Assembly: GCA_000969725.1 (NCBI GenBank)
Contig: JXSR01S022933.1
Direction: 5' to 3' (one strand)
Length of the DNA stretch: 21,864 nucleotides
Source: Ophiothrix spiculata
Lineage: Eukaryota > Echinodermata > Ophiuroidea > Amphilepidida > Ophiotrichidae
Shown here: piece after piece, positions 10,201-16,218 of the stretch
How positions within the stretch are numbered: the first letter of the stretch is position 1
How the letters are laid out: each line of letters starts with the position of its first letter
Translations under genes and position numbers: made by a program
The notes under the pieces: generated by a model
Database searches by the model: none
Told to the model about the DNA's origin: nothing
What the model saw: only the letters and a program-made list of their open reading frames with translations

Positions 10201-13200
10201 GGAGAAAAAAAGGAGAAGAGAACAAATTATTTTTGCCCTCAAATATAATCATACATATTCATATACCCACAAAATGCAGTAAAACCCTAAAGCTTCAGGG
10301 GGCATGGGGGCTTTCATATAACCCCACAAAAAAGCATAAAATGCAGTAAAACCCTATAGCTTCAGGGGCTTCGCCCCCCACCGGGGCTTTCCTTCAATTA
10401 GGCAATTAGCCAATTTTTGCCTAATTTTTTTGCCCGCTCCGCGCGCCCTTACAATATTAGTATTTTTTAGCTTAAATAAGCAAATATTATTGCAAAAAAC
10501 GCAAATTTTTATTTTTGCGCGCTTCGCGCGCTGACAATTTTTTAAACAAAATATAGCAGAAATTACTCATTTTCGCCAAAAAGCTGTTGGTATTTTTTTT
10601 TGGGGGGGGGTGTACCAGGGGGGCGCTAGTTTTGGGGGGTTGGGGGCGCCAGTTTCAATTCTTGCCCCGGGCGCCAGACACCCTAGCTACGCCGCTGCAT
10701 GTAATTAATTTTGATTTAACAAGGTCACAATTTTTAAAATGTTCAACATCTTCTAAACTTCACAATTGGCGCCACTGGCTGAAGAAAACATTATTTCCGA
10801 AATGTTAGCCTACATAATGTTTACCTCACGAAAGTTACGTATAGGCCTACCATTATCTTGATGAATGTTCTGCATAGTATACTTTCCATTTTTGGGTGGA
10901 TAACGTAATAAAAATTAATTTCACGGACATTGTGTTTGGATCTCAATCATCTCAAAATATTGTTAACATTAAAAAAAAATCATCTTAGTAAAAAATATGG
11001 ACCAAAGACAAAAAATGGCAAAATGCACAAATTTAATGAAAATGAAAATTGACACGCCATTCAGGTAATACCAGTATAGTAGTTGATAGGATTAAAACCT
11101 TTATTTGAGTATCATTCTTTATTAATAGACTACAATAGCTTACAATCAAATTATGAGATTTCATTGGTTTATTGAAAAGTTATGACTAAATTTGATGAAA
11201 AGTGTACTTACTTCATCCATGGATCAAAATCAAACCCATTTATACGCTCGGGATAAACTTTGTAGAAACGGAAAGTTTCATTAGCTTTCATGCCATTTCT
11301 TAACTAGGACATGAGCTTCCTTTTTTCGCGGGGGCATGTCTAAGTAATTTAAGGTTTCTGTCGAGACTATTTTTTTTTCATGTCGACATGTCTCAATAAT
11401 TTGTTGTCGACGTCGACATAGATGTGTCGACATAAATTTGATATCAAAGAGTTGGTTTTTGCAGGAAAAACGAAATTGTTTACGCTTAATGACCCGTTTT
11501 AGACGTAGACAATCATGATAATGTAGTAATGTGCTATCATAGGTCTTTCTGCATACGACAAATGGATGATATAAAATTGTCATCTTGTAACTTGTTTGCT
11601 GTGAACCATCGTAATAACTTTAAAAGGGGGATAAATGATGAGGAACTATTAAGATACACTTTAAGATGCAACACTTAGCTCAAATGCTAATAAACAGCCA
11701 CAAACATATCAAGTTTTCATTGAATTTTACTTGCACAGTTTTGACGATATGTCGACAAATGAGATTTCATGAAGAGATATGCTTTATAAATGTCGACATA
11801 AGGCATGTCGACAGAAACCTAAGTAAGTATATTGTTATAAGCGGGCGTGACCAAGAAAAGGTGAATCAGGGTTGTTTTTTAGGATTGAAGGGTGAATCAG
11901 GAGACATAAGGTATCGAAAATAACCATTTTCAAGAACATTTCAAATCCTAGTTTTAAAACAGTATCGGTAAAATCCCCATTCGGGGAAAAGGATATTTAT
12001 GGCTTCAGAAAAAAATCACCCTTTAGGGAATGTTTTGAAAAACTGTGGTCATGTCTACAAACTTGACGGTAAAGATTGATTTCCGGTTGGGAAACCCAGG
12101 ATCGACGTATAGAGGGTTTGCACGTGACGTCACATCGTACTCACAACACCATTTTCATGGGCCAGCAAACAAAAAGTCCCGTCTTATTATAAGCTTTTAG
12201 CAGTATCAGATACCAGATCACGACTAATAATGACAAGAATATAGGCCCTACATTACATTTATTTAGTTTAATTTTCAAATCATGATTTGAAGTAAATCAC
12301 AAGTTTCAGCCGATTTTGATGTCTTGTTTACATCACAAACCAATCCGCGCTCCACCAAGATGGCGTCGAAAACAGTCTGCGTATCGCGTCGTGCAAACCC
12401 TCTATAGAGGGTTTGCACAGAGGGTTTGCACGACGCGATACGCACCATACACGCAGACCGTTTCGACGCCATCTTGGTGGAGCGCGGAATAGTTTGTGAT
12501 GTAAACAAGACATCAAAATCGGCTGTAACTCATGATTGACTTCAAATCATGACTGGAAAATTGAACTAAATAAATGTACTGTATATATTCTTATCATCAT
12601 TAGTTGTGATCTGTTGTCTTGATACTGCGAAAACATTGTACTGTGACGGGACTTTTTGTTTGCCGGCCCATGAAAATGGTGTTGTGAGTATGATATGACG
12701 TCACGTGCAAACCCTCTTGACTTGCAAGCACAAACATAATGCAACATATCAGTATATATTTGGTAATAACGTAAATGGTGTATGGTTGAATAAAACATGC
12801 ATAGTCGTGAGTTATTTTGTAGAGTCCTTAAGTGTCCGGTAATTGGTAAGCGTACCCTATATAGAATTCCAAATTCTATTTTGTATTGCCTACTTTATCA
12901 AGTGGGGATGTGCTGTTGACTATGGTAAGGATCAGGGTTACACTTGATCCATGGTGTGACCAATGTTTCTTTTTTTTTCCTTCAGGAAATGGCTAAGGAA
13001 TCCACAGAATGTAGTCCAGAAGTAATGAATGCAGAAGAGCTGCTGTTTATGTTGTATACCTCAGGATCTACAGGGCAGCCTAAAGGGCTTGCTCATGTCC
13101 ATGGTGGCTATTTATTATATGCTGCAATGACACATAGGGTAGGGCATGCAAGAATCTTGGGTATGGATATTCAGTATAGATGAAGAAAAGTAATAATGTT

Positions 13201-16200
13201 TTTATGGCGAAAAAAAGAAAGAAGATATTAGAAACTTAATCTTTAAGACCAACATTAACGGGTCAACAAACACATATCTCATGCGTAAGCTGACGTCATA
13301 ATTAGTCATGTGAGTGCAAGAAAGTTGTATCTTAAGTAGCTGCCATTTGTCATTAATTTTTGACTGCACACTGTATAATCTCCAGTCTTGGGTCAGTGGC
13401 TCTTGAAATGGTTTTTCAGGTGACACCGTCACCTAAAGAAATATTTCAAAAGCCACTGACATATGGCAGAGAAATTTCAAGGTTTCGTAAAATTCTAGTG
13501 ACTAGGTGTTAAAAAATGTAACACAAGGCAGCCATTGCAGATACAAATTTCTTGCACTCACATGACGATTTGAGCTTTGATCCAATCAGAATTGCCATCT
13601 TAAAGGTAGGTATTCCGATCTAGTGACAATTTTAACATATACTTTTTCCATATTTGAATGAAGGGTCATCACCTACATAAAGCATTAATAAAGGGTTTTT
13701 TTTTGTATACATTAAACCAAATTTATACTACATCCAAAAATGTGTCCAAGAGTGACCAATAGAAACTTAGGATATTTATTTTTGATTACAAAATTTTGCA
13801 GTAATTCAGCACTTTTTTGACCTTTTTAACGAAACATGATATGGGCATGAAAATTTACAGGGGTTATGAGAAAAATATGCGCTTTCATGTGGTATCAAAA
13901 TCTCCAATTTGATTTTGTGAGTGAAAGTGATCGGAATACATACCTTTAAGTGTGTTTATGCTTACCAAATTGCCAGTTATGAAAATTTGTCGTCACTTAG
14001 CTCCTTAAATTTCCTCAGCCATCGAAACCAAAACTTGCTTTAATAAGAGTAACCTCACAGAAGAAAAGAAAGATAACTGTGGTAGGTTACTACAATTTTG
14101 CTAAGAGTTTTGCATTATTTTTGATGGATTAAGCTTACGAACTTCCTCACACTTGCACTTGCGTTATATTGGTTTTTTTTAGGTCAGCATTTTAAATAAA
14201 TAAGTTCCCACTATCATTTGATATAATGTTTTAGGTTTTGAAATTTACTTGAATTTACTAATTTCACAAATCCTTGCTAGCACCATTTTCATATATTTTG
14301 TTTTTGATTATGTTTTGAACAGTTTGTGTTTGACTACAATCCAGGTGATATTCATGCATGTGTAGCTGACATTGGATGGATCACAGGACATAGTTATGTA
14401 GTATATGGTCCACTGTGTAACGGAGCCACTACAGTATTATTTGAAAGCACTCCAACATATCCAGATCCAGGTGTGTACCTCAGGGCCCTATTTTAGGTCA
14501 CATCAGTCCAGGTGATATTAATACATGCTTGTGTAGCTTACATTGGGTTGGTCACAGGGCATATTTATGTAGTGTATGGTCCACTATGTAATAAAGCCAC
14601 TACAATATTGTTTGAAGCACTCCAACACATGCAGATCCAGATGTGTACCACAGGGCTTTATTTTAGGTCCCATTCACTTTGATTAGAATTTCTAGAGTGA
14701 AGTGAATAAGTGGCTAGAATTCAGATATATATGCATGTTTAGCTGATATTGGCCGGGATATTGGGCGGATCACAAGATGGTTATCTTGTCAATCGTATGT
14801 GAGAGAGTTTTTATTTATTTATTTTTTTTGCACAAGGGCAAATCATTGGATACAGTAACTGTTTTTTATTGTTTGTGTTGCAAATGGATTAGTTATTATT
14901 TAATATAATTACACAATTCTCTTTATTTGATACTTGTAAATAGTTGTTTTCTTTTTACAATATTGTTTGAATCTCAGGTCGTTATTGGGAGATGGTTGAG
15001 AGGCTTAAAGTCAATCAATTGTATCTAGCACCAACAGCCCTTAGACTTCTACTGAAATCGGATGACTCGTATGTAACAAAGTATAACCGATCAACTCTGA
15101 AGACACTTGGATGTGGTAAGTACTGAAGTTAAAGGTTGGAGTAAGCCCATGATTTCTCTGTTACTAAATTTAAATTCTGTGTTACAAATTGGACAATTTC
15201 TGTGATTTTCTGTTTTCCAAAATAAAACACTGACAAGTGAAACCAAACTGTCCGAATATGTTTTAAAACAAATGACAACACCTCCCAGGGGCCGTCACGT
15301 GCATAAGAGGTCACTGACTATCGGTACGCACATTAAAAAAATATAACATAGTCATTTGAAAGAAGGGTGTTTGTTTTATTCAATTTGGCATCGTAAGCCT
15401 CAAATTAATGTTAGGATTGATTTATTCAATGGCTGATTGCTGCTTAATTATCACTTATGTTATATTTTACAAATCAACACAAAAGTCTGATTTCTTACAC
15501 AATTTTACCCCATTTTTTAAACTTCCGTGAGCGACCCCAAATTCAGTGAATTTTTATGTTTTTCCATATCACTGAAAAATTGTGGGTTTAGGTTGGAGTG
15601 CTTATCTTTCACTATTGTCATATTGCTGTTATGAGGGGAATCACCTAACGGTATAATCACATTTCCTTCCAGTGAGTCTGTTGACCTTTACCTTTTTGAT
15701 GCCTGGTTTTAGAGGAGCATTTGAGATTGAATGCATGACCCGACAGTTATTGATCCCATCAGCTGCAATCTGGGATTTGATAAAATGCATGCAGATGTCA
15801 AATCAGATTTTATTTCAGATAAAATACACATTCTTATATCACATTAGTATACCATTACTGGTTGTGGAAGGCAGGACATTTCTTGTCAAGGCTTTTCTTG
15901 TACCTGTATGCTATTTCTTGCATGGAAAATTGTGTCTTGTCATTATACAATTTCTTTTTTCAAATAAATACAAAGTGCAAGGTATATTACATAAGGGATT
16001 GGATTAATGCACATTTACAATGTTACTTAACTATTCTACAACATTACTTAGGGTCAGTTGCATAACACTTTAGAACTTGCAATATTTCTATATGATTAAT
16101 CTCATACCTATTTTATATTTGTCAGTCGGTGAGCCCCTGAACCATGAAGCATGGGTATGGTACAATGACCTGGTGGGTGAGAAACGATGCAGTCTGGTAG

Positions 16201-16218
16201 ATACATGGTGGCAAACAG
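1147..16218 (+). CDS. ACSS1: Acetyl-CoA synthetase, mitochondrial ACSS1-like (seven internal exons; both ends outside window)
   Basis: Join of 1147-1243, 3589-3788, 5411-5586, 12986-13138, 14323-14470, 14978-15115 and 16126-16218: 1005 bases, 335 codons, open throughout with consistent phases. The enzyme family converts acetate, ATP and CoA to acetyl-CoA, AMP and pyrophosphate through an acetyl-adenylate. Visible landmarks in order are the GDRVAIYLP and [13 protein letters not shown] segments, the VRGGK CoA-side segment, the ATP/phosphate loop [11 protein letters not shown], the acetate-pocket segment [16 protein letters not shown] and DTWWQT. In Salmonella Acs the matching residues (V310-T311 region, G387-E388-P389, W413/W414) bind acetate and AMP. 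Wording matches vertebrate ACSS1 (mitochondrial matrix) better than cytosolic ACSS2, but the targeting peptide cannot be checked because the first exon is missing. Human ACSS1 is about 690 residues, so roughly half is present. No internal frameshift or stop was seen. Confidence 0.95.
3135..3272. repeat. Short TIR element (MITE-like, about 138 bp)
   Basis: The left end begins CAGACTGGTTTATCACA and the reverse complement of the right end begins CAGAGTGGTTTATCACA. Similarity continues to about 32 bases with small gaps and includes a shared CAACAAxGATAC. The short interior carries no coding sequence. I could not define a clean target-site duplication, so the superfamily is unassigned. Confidence 0.7.
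3381..3393. repeat. Poly-C tract (13 C)
   Basis: Thirteen consecutive C on the plus strand follow GGTGGCTTTGGCGGCTGAAG. The surrounding 3355-3460 wording looks like a fragment of a dispersed repeat, but only one end is recognisable here. Confidence 0.9.
3589..3788 (+). CDS. ACSS1: ACSS1-like exon 2 of window (ELYDMTN...SRIRD)
   Basis: A 200-bp exon after acceptor TGTACAG and before donor GATG/GTAGGT. Its first base completes the lysine codon from the previous exon. It encodes [20 protein letters not shown], then [20 protein letters not shown] and [20 protein letters not shown], ending ASRIRD plus one base. This is the early adenylation domain. GDRVAIYxP and the ARIGA-H-VVFAGFS block are family hallmarks, and in bacterial Acs this segment lies near the CoA nucleotide site. 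The methionine at 3581 lies in the intron, so it is not a start. Confidence 0.96.
3877..4750. mobile_element. Candidate TIR element, about 870 bp, with imperfect ends of about 70 bp
   Basis: The left end (3877-3945) and the reverse complement of the right end (4680-4750) share CCCAAGCA at the termini and AGATCAACGT further in, with a weaker match between. Several AGCCGAGCAAG-type direct repeats lie in the left end. No transposase frame is visible, so it would be non-autonomous. Flanks are AT-rich and no target duplication could be fixed. A tRNA-derived segment lies inside (4387-4462). Confidence 0.55.
4387..4462 (-). pseudogene. tRNA-derived degenerate sequence (minus strand)
   Basis: Read on the minus strand, a 74-76-base segment has a perfect RNA polymerase III B box, GGTTCGATTCC (4400-4410). 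Upstream is a weaker A-box-like GACTTGATGGC, and tRNA-like wording CTCGCTTTCCGACC lies between them. Just beyond the 3' end on that strand there is a T run that could terminate Pol III. The 5' seven bases do not pair with the expected 3' acceptor strand (AGGGTAT would be needed), and the D and anticodon arms do not fold cleanly. I read it as a tRNA pseudogene or SINE head, not a working tRNA. Confidence 0.5.
5411..5586 (+). CDS. ACSS1: ACSS1-like exon 3 of window ([10 protein letters not shown]...DIPLEE)
   Basis: A 176-bp exon from TTTTCCAG/CTGGT to GAAGAG/GTCAGT. It completes an alanine codon and ends on a codon boundary. It encodes [48 protein letters not shown] and [11 protein letters not shown]. 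The VRGGK segment aligns with bacterial Acs positions where two arginines contact CoA. Here the first is arginine and the second is lysine, a substitution I also recall in ACSS2-type proteins. [13 protein letters not shown] and DIPLE are typical of the variable linker in ACSS1, before the phosphate-loop exon. Confidence 0.95.
5631..5822. repeat. Short inverted-repeat element (about 192 bp)
   Basis: The left end TAGGTTAGTTAAT matches the reverse complement of the right end, TAGGTTAGTAAAT. A second matching block, AATGAGACAAAATC versus AATGAGATAAAATC, lies inward. The arms flank a short non-coding loop. The flanks are ATTAA and ATTA, so a short AT-rich target duplication is possible but not provable. 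Confidence 0.5.
7478..7630. repeat. Imperfect AT-rich hairpin
   Basis: The left arm (7478-7540) contains GATTTTTATCTTA and GCCAAAAATAGGTC. The right arm (7563-7630) contains their complements TAAGATAAAAATC and GGCCTATTTTTATC. The two arms would fold around the short loop near CACCGCTGCC. A separate 9-bp perfect stem, TTGGATGGC/GCCATCCAA, lies just downstream at 7659-7696. No coding function is evident. Confidence 0.55.
8174..8526. mobile_element. TTTAAA-rich foldback element (about 350 bp)
   Basis: The termini carry CACTGT (8174 or 8185) and its complement ACAGTG reading CAGTGT at 8521. Strong inner arms are TTTTAAACAACCACTGTATC (from 8325) and the inverse of 8461-8499; these match across about 38 bases with four or five differences. 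The interior is saturated with GTTTAAA, TTTAAAC and TTGTTTAA palindromes. No reading frame is credible. The outer limits are uncertain because CACTGT occurs twice at the left end. Confidence 0.65.
8866..8892. repeat. Perfect 8-bp hairpin TACTACAC/GTGTAGTA
   Basis: TACTACAC and GTGTAGTA are separated by TGTG near 8868-8887. It is a small local palindrome, and nothing ties it to a gene. Confidence 0.6.
9646..9807. mobile_element. MITE with TTA target duplication (PIF/Harbinger-like), 162 bp
   Basis: The left end GGGGCCGTTCACAAAC and the inverted right end GGGACCGTTCACAAAC differ at one base, and the match continues through CTTGTAxGG with one change. TTA flanks both ends (9643-9645 and 9808-9810). 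A three-base TWA duplication with GGG-starting ends fits the PIF/Harbinger superfamily. The interior is non-coding, so it depended on a transposase elsewhere. Confidence 0.8.
10091..10697. mobile_element. Non-autonomous hAT-type element with exact 8-bp target duplication (607 bp)
   Basis: The left end is CAGTGGCGTAGCTAGGG and the inverted right end is CAGCGGCGTAGCTAGGG. The 8-bp duplication CATGTAAT is exact on both sides (10083-10090 and 10698-10705), as expected for hAT insertion. The interior is non-coding. It holds G tracts, a tandem GGCACGTGCCCCGGG pair near 10125-10156, a duplicated unit AATGCAGTAAAACCCTA (10274 and 10340) and GC-rich palindromes such as GCGCGCTTCGCGCGC (10517-10531). 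The intact duplication implies a fairly recent insertion. Confidence 0.9.
11320..11870. mobile_element. Candidate inverted-end unit with clustered GTCGAC sites
   Basis: The left part reads CTAAGTAATTTAAGGTTTCTG and the inverse of the right part reads CTTACTTAGGTTTCTG. Both lead into repeated TGTCGACA. GTCGAC occurs at 11382, 11406, 11412, 11426, 11751, 11792 and 11807: four near one end and three near the other. Weaker similarity extends outward to the CGCGGGGGC and GCCCGC blocks. The middle is AT-rich with two short open frames without recognisable domains. Exact ends and duplications were not resolved. Confidence 0.5.
12121..12133. promoter_or_regulatory. Overlapping E-box/CRE-like motif (left arm of foldback)
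   Basis: CACGTGACGTCAC joins CACGTG to the cAMP-response-type palindrome TGACGTCA. The mirror copy lies at 12696-12707. Sequence match only; no evidence of factor binding. Confidence 0.35.
12355..12365 (+). promoter_or_regulatory. YY1-type motif CCAAGATGGCG (left arm)
   Basis: CCAAGATGGCG matches the core described for YY1 sites in animals. The mirror copy is at 12467-12477 on the other strand. It lies deep within a mobile element, so a role in this gene is speculative. Confidence 0.35.
12986..13138 (+). CDS. ACSS1: ACSS1-like exon 4 of window (phosphate-loop exon)
   Basis: A 153-bp, 51-codon exon, in phase at both ends, from CCTTCAG/GAAATG to CATAGG/GTAGGG. It encodes [34 protein letters not shown] and [17 protein letters not shown]. 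YTSGSTGxPKG is the glycine/serine/threonine-rich ATP phosphate-binding loop that defines adenylate-forming enzymes. LFMLYTSG and YLLYAA are ACSS1 wording. One oddity is the sequence AHVHGGY where the family usually has a histidine-threonine pair before xGGY. The threonine is replaced by valine; the catalytic loop itself is intact. Confidence 0.97.
13305..13566. repeat. Hairpin-forming inverted repeat (about 260 bp)
   Basis: Outer arms GTCATGTGAGTGCAAGAAA (13305) and its complement (ending 13566) match exactly, and a TTGTATCT block follows. Inner arms GTCAGTGGCTCTTGAAAT and the inverse of 13451-13466 match with one or two changes. The centre is AGGTGAC-ACC-GTCACCT (13419-13435). The arms diverge between these blocks. 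It is non-coding and fits a foldback MITE. Confidence 0.75.
13604..13945. mobile_element. TTAA-flanked MITE (piggyBac-type target), 342 bp
   Basis: The left end AGGTAGGTATTCCGATC and the inverted right end AGGTATGTATTCCGATC match at 16 of 17 positions. Each is immediately flanked by TTAA (13600-13603 and 13946-13949), the duplicated target of piggyBac-type transposons. The interior is AT-rich and non-coding. The TTAA context and short ends fit the superfamily, but the terminal bases are not the classic CCY, so the family assignment is tentative. Confidence 0.72.
14323..14470 (+). CDS. ACSS1: ACSS1-like exon 5 of window (acetate-pocket exon)
   Basis: A 148-bp exon from TTGAACAG/TTTGTG to CCAG/GTGTGT, ending one base into a glycine codon. 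It encodes [37 protein letters not shown] and [12 protein letters not shown]. The WITGHS segment aligns with the valine-threonine pair that lines the acetate pocket in Salmonella Acs; isoleucine-threonine here is a conservative change. [12 protein letters not shown] and VLFESTP are ACSS1 wording. Two decayed tandem copies of this exon follow in the next intron. Confidence 0.97.
14508..14672 (+). pseudogene. Decayed tandem duplicate of exon 5 plus its donor flank
   Basis: This aligns along its length with 14341-14500. Shared blocks include CCAGGTGATATT, TATGGTCCACT, AGCCACTACA, GCACTCCAACA and the intronic ATTTTAGGTC. Relative to the live exon it has a four-base insertion after GATATT and a one-base loss in GAAAGCACTCC. 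Reading on from the native frame meets TAA after GTCCACTATG. The donor equivalent is CCAG/ATGTGT, so GT is lost. The insertion-shifted frame still reads [18 protein letters not shown], showing its origin. A CATCAG acceptor-like site precedes it, but it cannot be a normal exon. Confidence 0.92.
14723..14785 (+). pseudogene. Third, fragmentary copy of exon 5
   Basis: ATGCATGTTTAGCTGATATTGG followed after a short insertion by GCGGATCACAAGATGGTTAT matches the [19 protein letters not shown] part of exon 5 (14351-14396). The insertion CCGGGATATT looks like a local duplication of GATATTGG. TAG replaces GTAG-context codons in the equivalent frame, and the rest of the exon is absent. It is shorter and more diverged than copy two, or a partial duplicate of it. 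Confidence 0.65.
14978..15115 (+). CDS. ACSS1: ACSS1-like exon 6 of window (RYWEMVER...LKTLGC)
   Basis: A 138-bp exon from ATCTCAG/GTCGT to TGTG/GTAAGT. It encodes [38 protein letters not shown] and STLKTLGC plus one base. APTAxRLLLK is conserved across acetyl-CoA synthetases. RYWE in place of ACSS2-type RLWS supports ACSS1 identity. The last codon is split so that the next exon starts VGEP. Confidence 0.96.
15116..16125 (+). other. Intron 6 of window (1010 bp)
   Basis: GT-AG intron, AT-rich, with no clear repeat or RNA gene. A 111-codon plus-strand open frame (15672-16007) shows no recognisable motif and is hydrophobic and low in complexity; I treat it as chance. Acceptor is TTTGTCAG. Confidence 0.8.
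16126..16218 (+). CDS. ACSS1: ACSS1-like exon 7 of window ([10 protein letters not shown]...DTWWQT)
   Basis: A 93-bp exon from TTTGTCAG/TCGGTG to ACAG/GTTAGT. It encodes [20 protein letters not shown] and [11 protein letters not shown], ending one base into the next (expected glutamate) codon. In Salmonella Acs the matching VGEP binds AMP, DTWWQT contacts ribose and adenine, and the second tryptophan closes the acetate pocket that limits substrate size. Both tryptophans are present, which supports acetate rather than a longer acyl chain as substrate. The expected ETGG-starting exon was not found in the remaining 5.6 kb. Confidence 0.96.

Larger units (their letters stand above)
12111..12717. 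mobile_element. 607-bp foldback element, near-complete palindrome
   Basis: Two arms of about 300 bp are highly similar in inverted orientation from AGAGGGTTTGCACGTGACGT at the outside to a perfect 28-nt palindrome at the centre (12391-12418). The arms include shared AACACCATTTTCATGGGCC, AAACAAAAAGTCCCGTC, GATGTCTTGTTTACATCACA and CCACCAAGATGGCGTCGAAA. An extra tandem AGAGGGTTTGCAC follows the centre. Each arm carries CACGTG overlapping TGACGTCA and a YY1-type CCAAGATGGCG. No coding frame or clear target duplication is visible. Confidence 0.88.
6743..12857. mobile_element. Candidate 6.1-kb TIR element flanked by TA, no transposase seen
   Basis: The left terminus GGGTACGCTTACCAATT plus eight more bases (6743-6767) matches the reverse complement of 12833-12857 at 24 of 25 positions. 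Both ends are immediately flanked by TA (6741-6742 and 12858-12859). The left end has two further direct iterations of CCARTTMCCGGAC, at 6771 and 7175. The copy at 7175 continues to match the right end through TTTAAGG, as expected for subterminal transposase-binding repeats. The interior has no long open frame and is filled with nested younger elements. TA flanks fit Tc1/mariner-like or other TA-targeting DNA transposons; the superfamily is not assigned. Confidence 0.6.
5587..12985 (+). other. Intron 3 of window (7399 bp), site of nested mobile elements
   Basis: GT-AG intron between exons ending PLEE and starting EMAKES; both borders are in phase 0. About 83% of it lies between the inverted ends of a candidate 6.1-kb element (6743-12857). 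Within that are a foldback, two TSD-confirmed MITEs, a GTCGAC-rich unit and a large palindrome. Segments 5823-6740 and 8560-9640 are AT-rich with no gene recognised. The latter contains a perfect 14-base direct repeat TTTCGTATCTGTCG at 8754 and 8937. Confidence 0.9.
13139..14322 (+). other. Intron 4 of window (1184 bp)
   Basis: GT-AG intron holding two inverted-repeat elements almost back to back: the hairpin at 13305-13566 and the TTAA-flanked MITE at 13604-13945. The rest (13950-14322) is AT-rich with nothing recognised. Confidence 0.88.
14471..14977 (+). other. Intron 5 of window (507 bp), built largely from decayed exon-5 copies
   Basis: GT-AG intron. About 165 bases are a diverged copy of the exon just upstream and its donor-side flank; a smaller third fragment follows. 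The remainder (14786-14977) is AT-rich and ends in acceptor ATCTCAG. Confidence 0.9.

Noticed and set aside
14508..14672. Functional mutually exclusive exon
   Set aside because: The copy has a net frame disruption, an in-frame TAA and no GT donor, so it cannot replace exon 5.
15672..16007. 111-codon plus-strand open frame
   Set aside because: No motif or family resemblance, intron location, hydrophobic AT-rich composition; likely chance.
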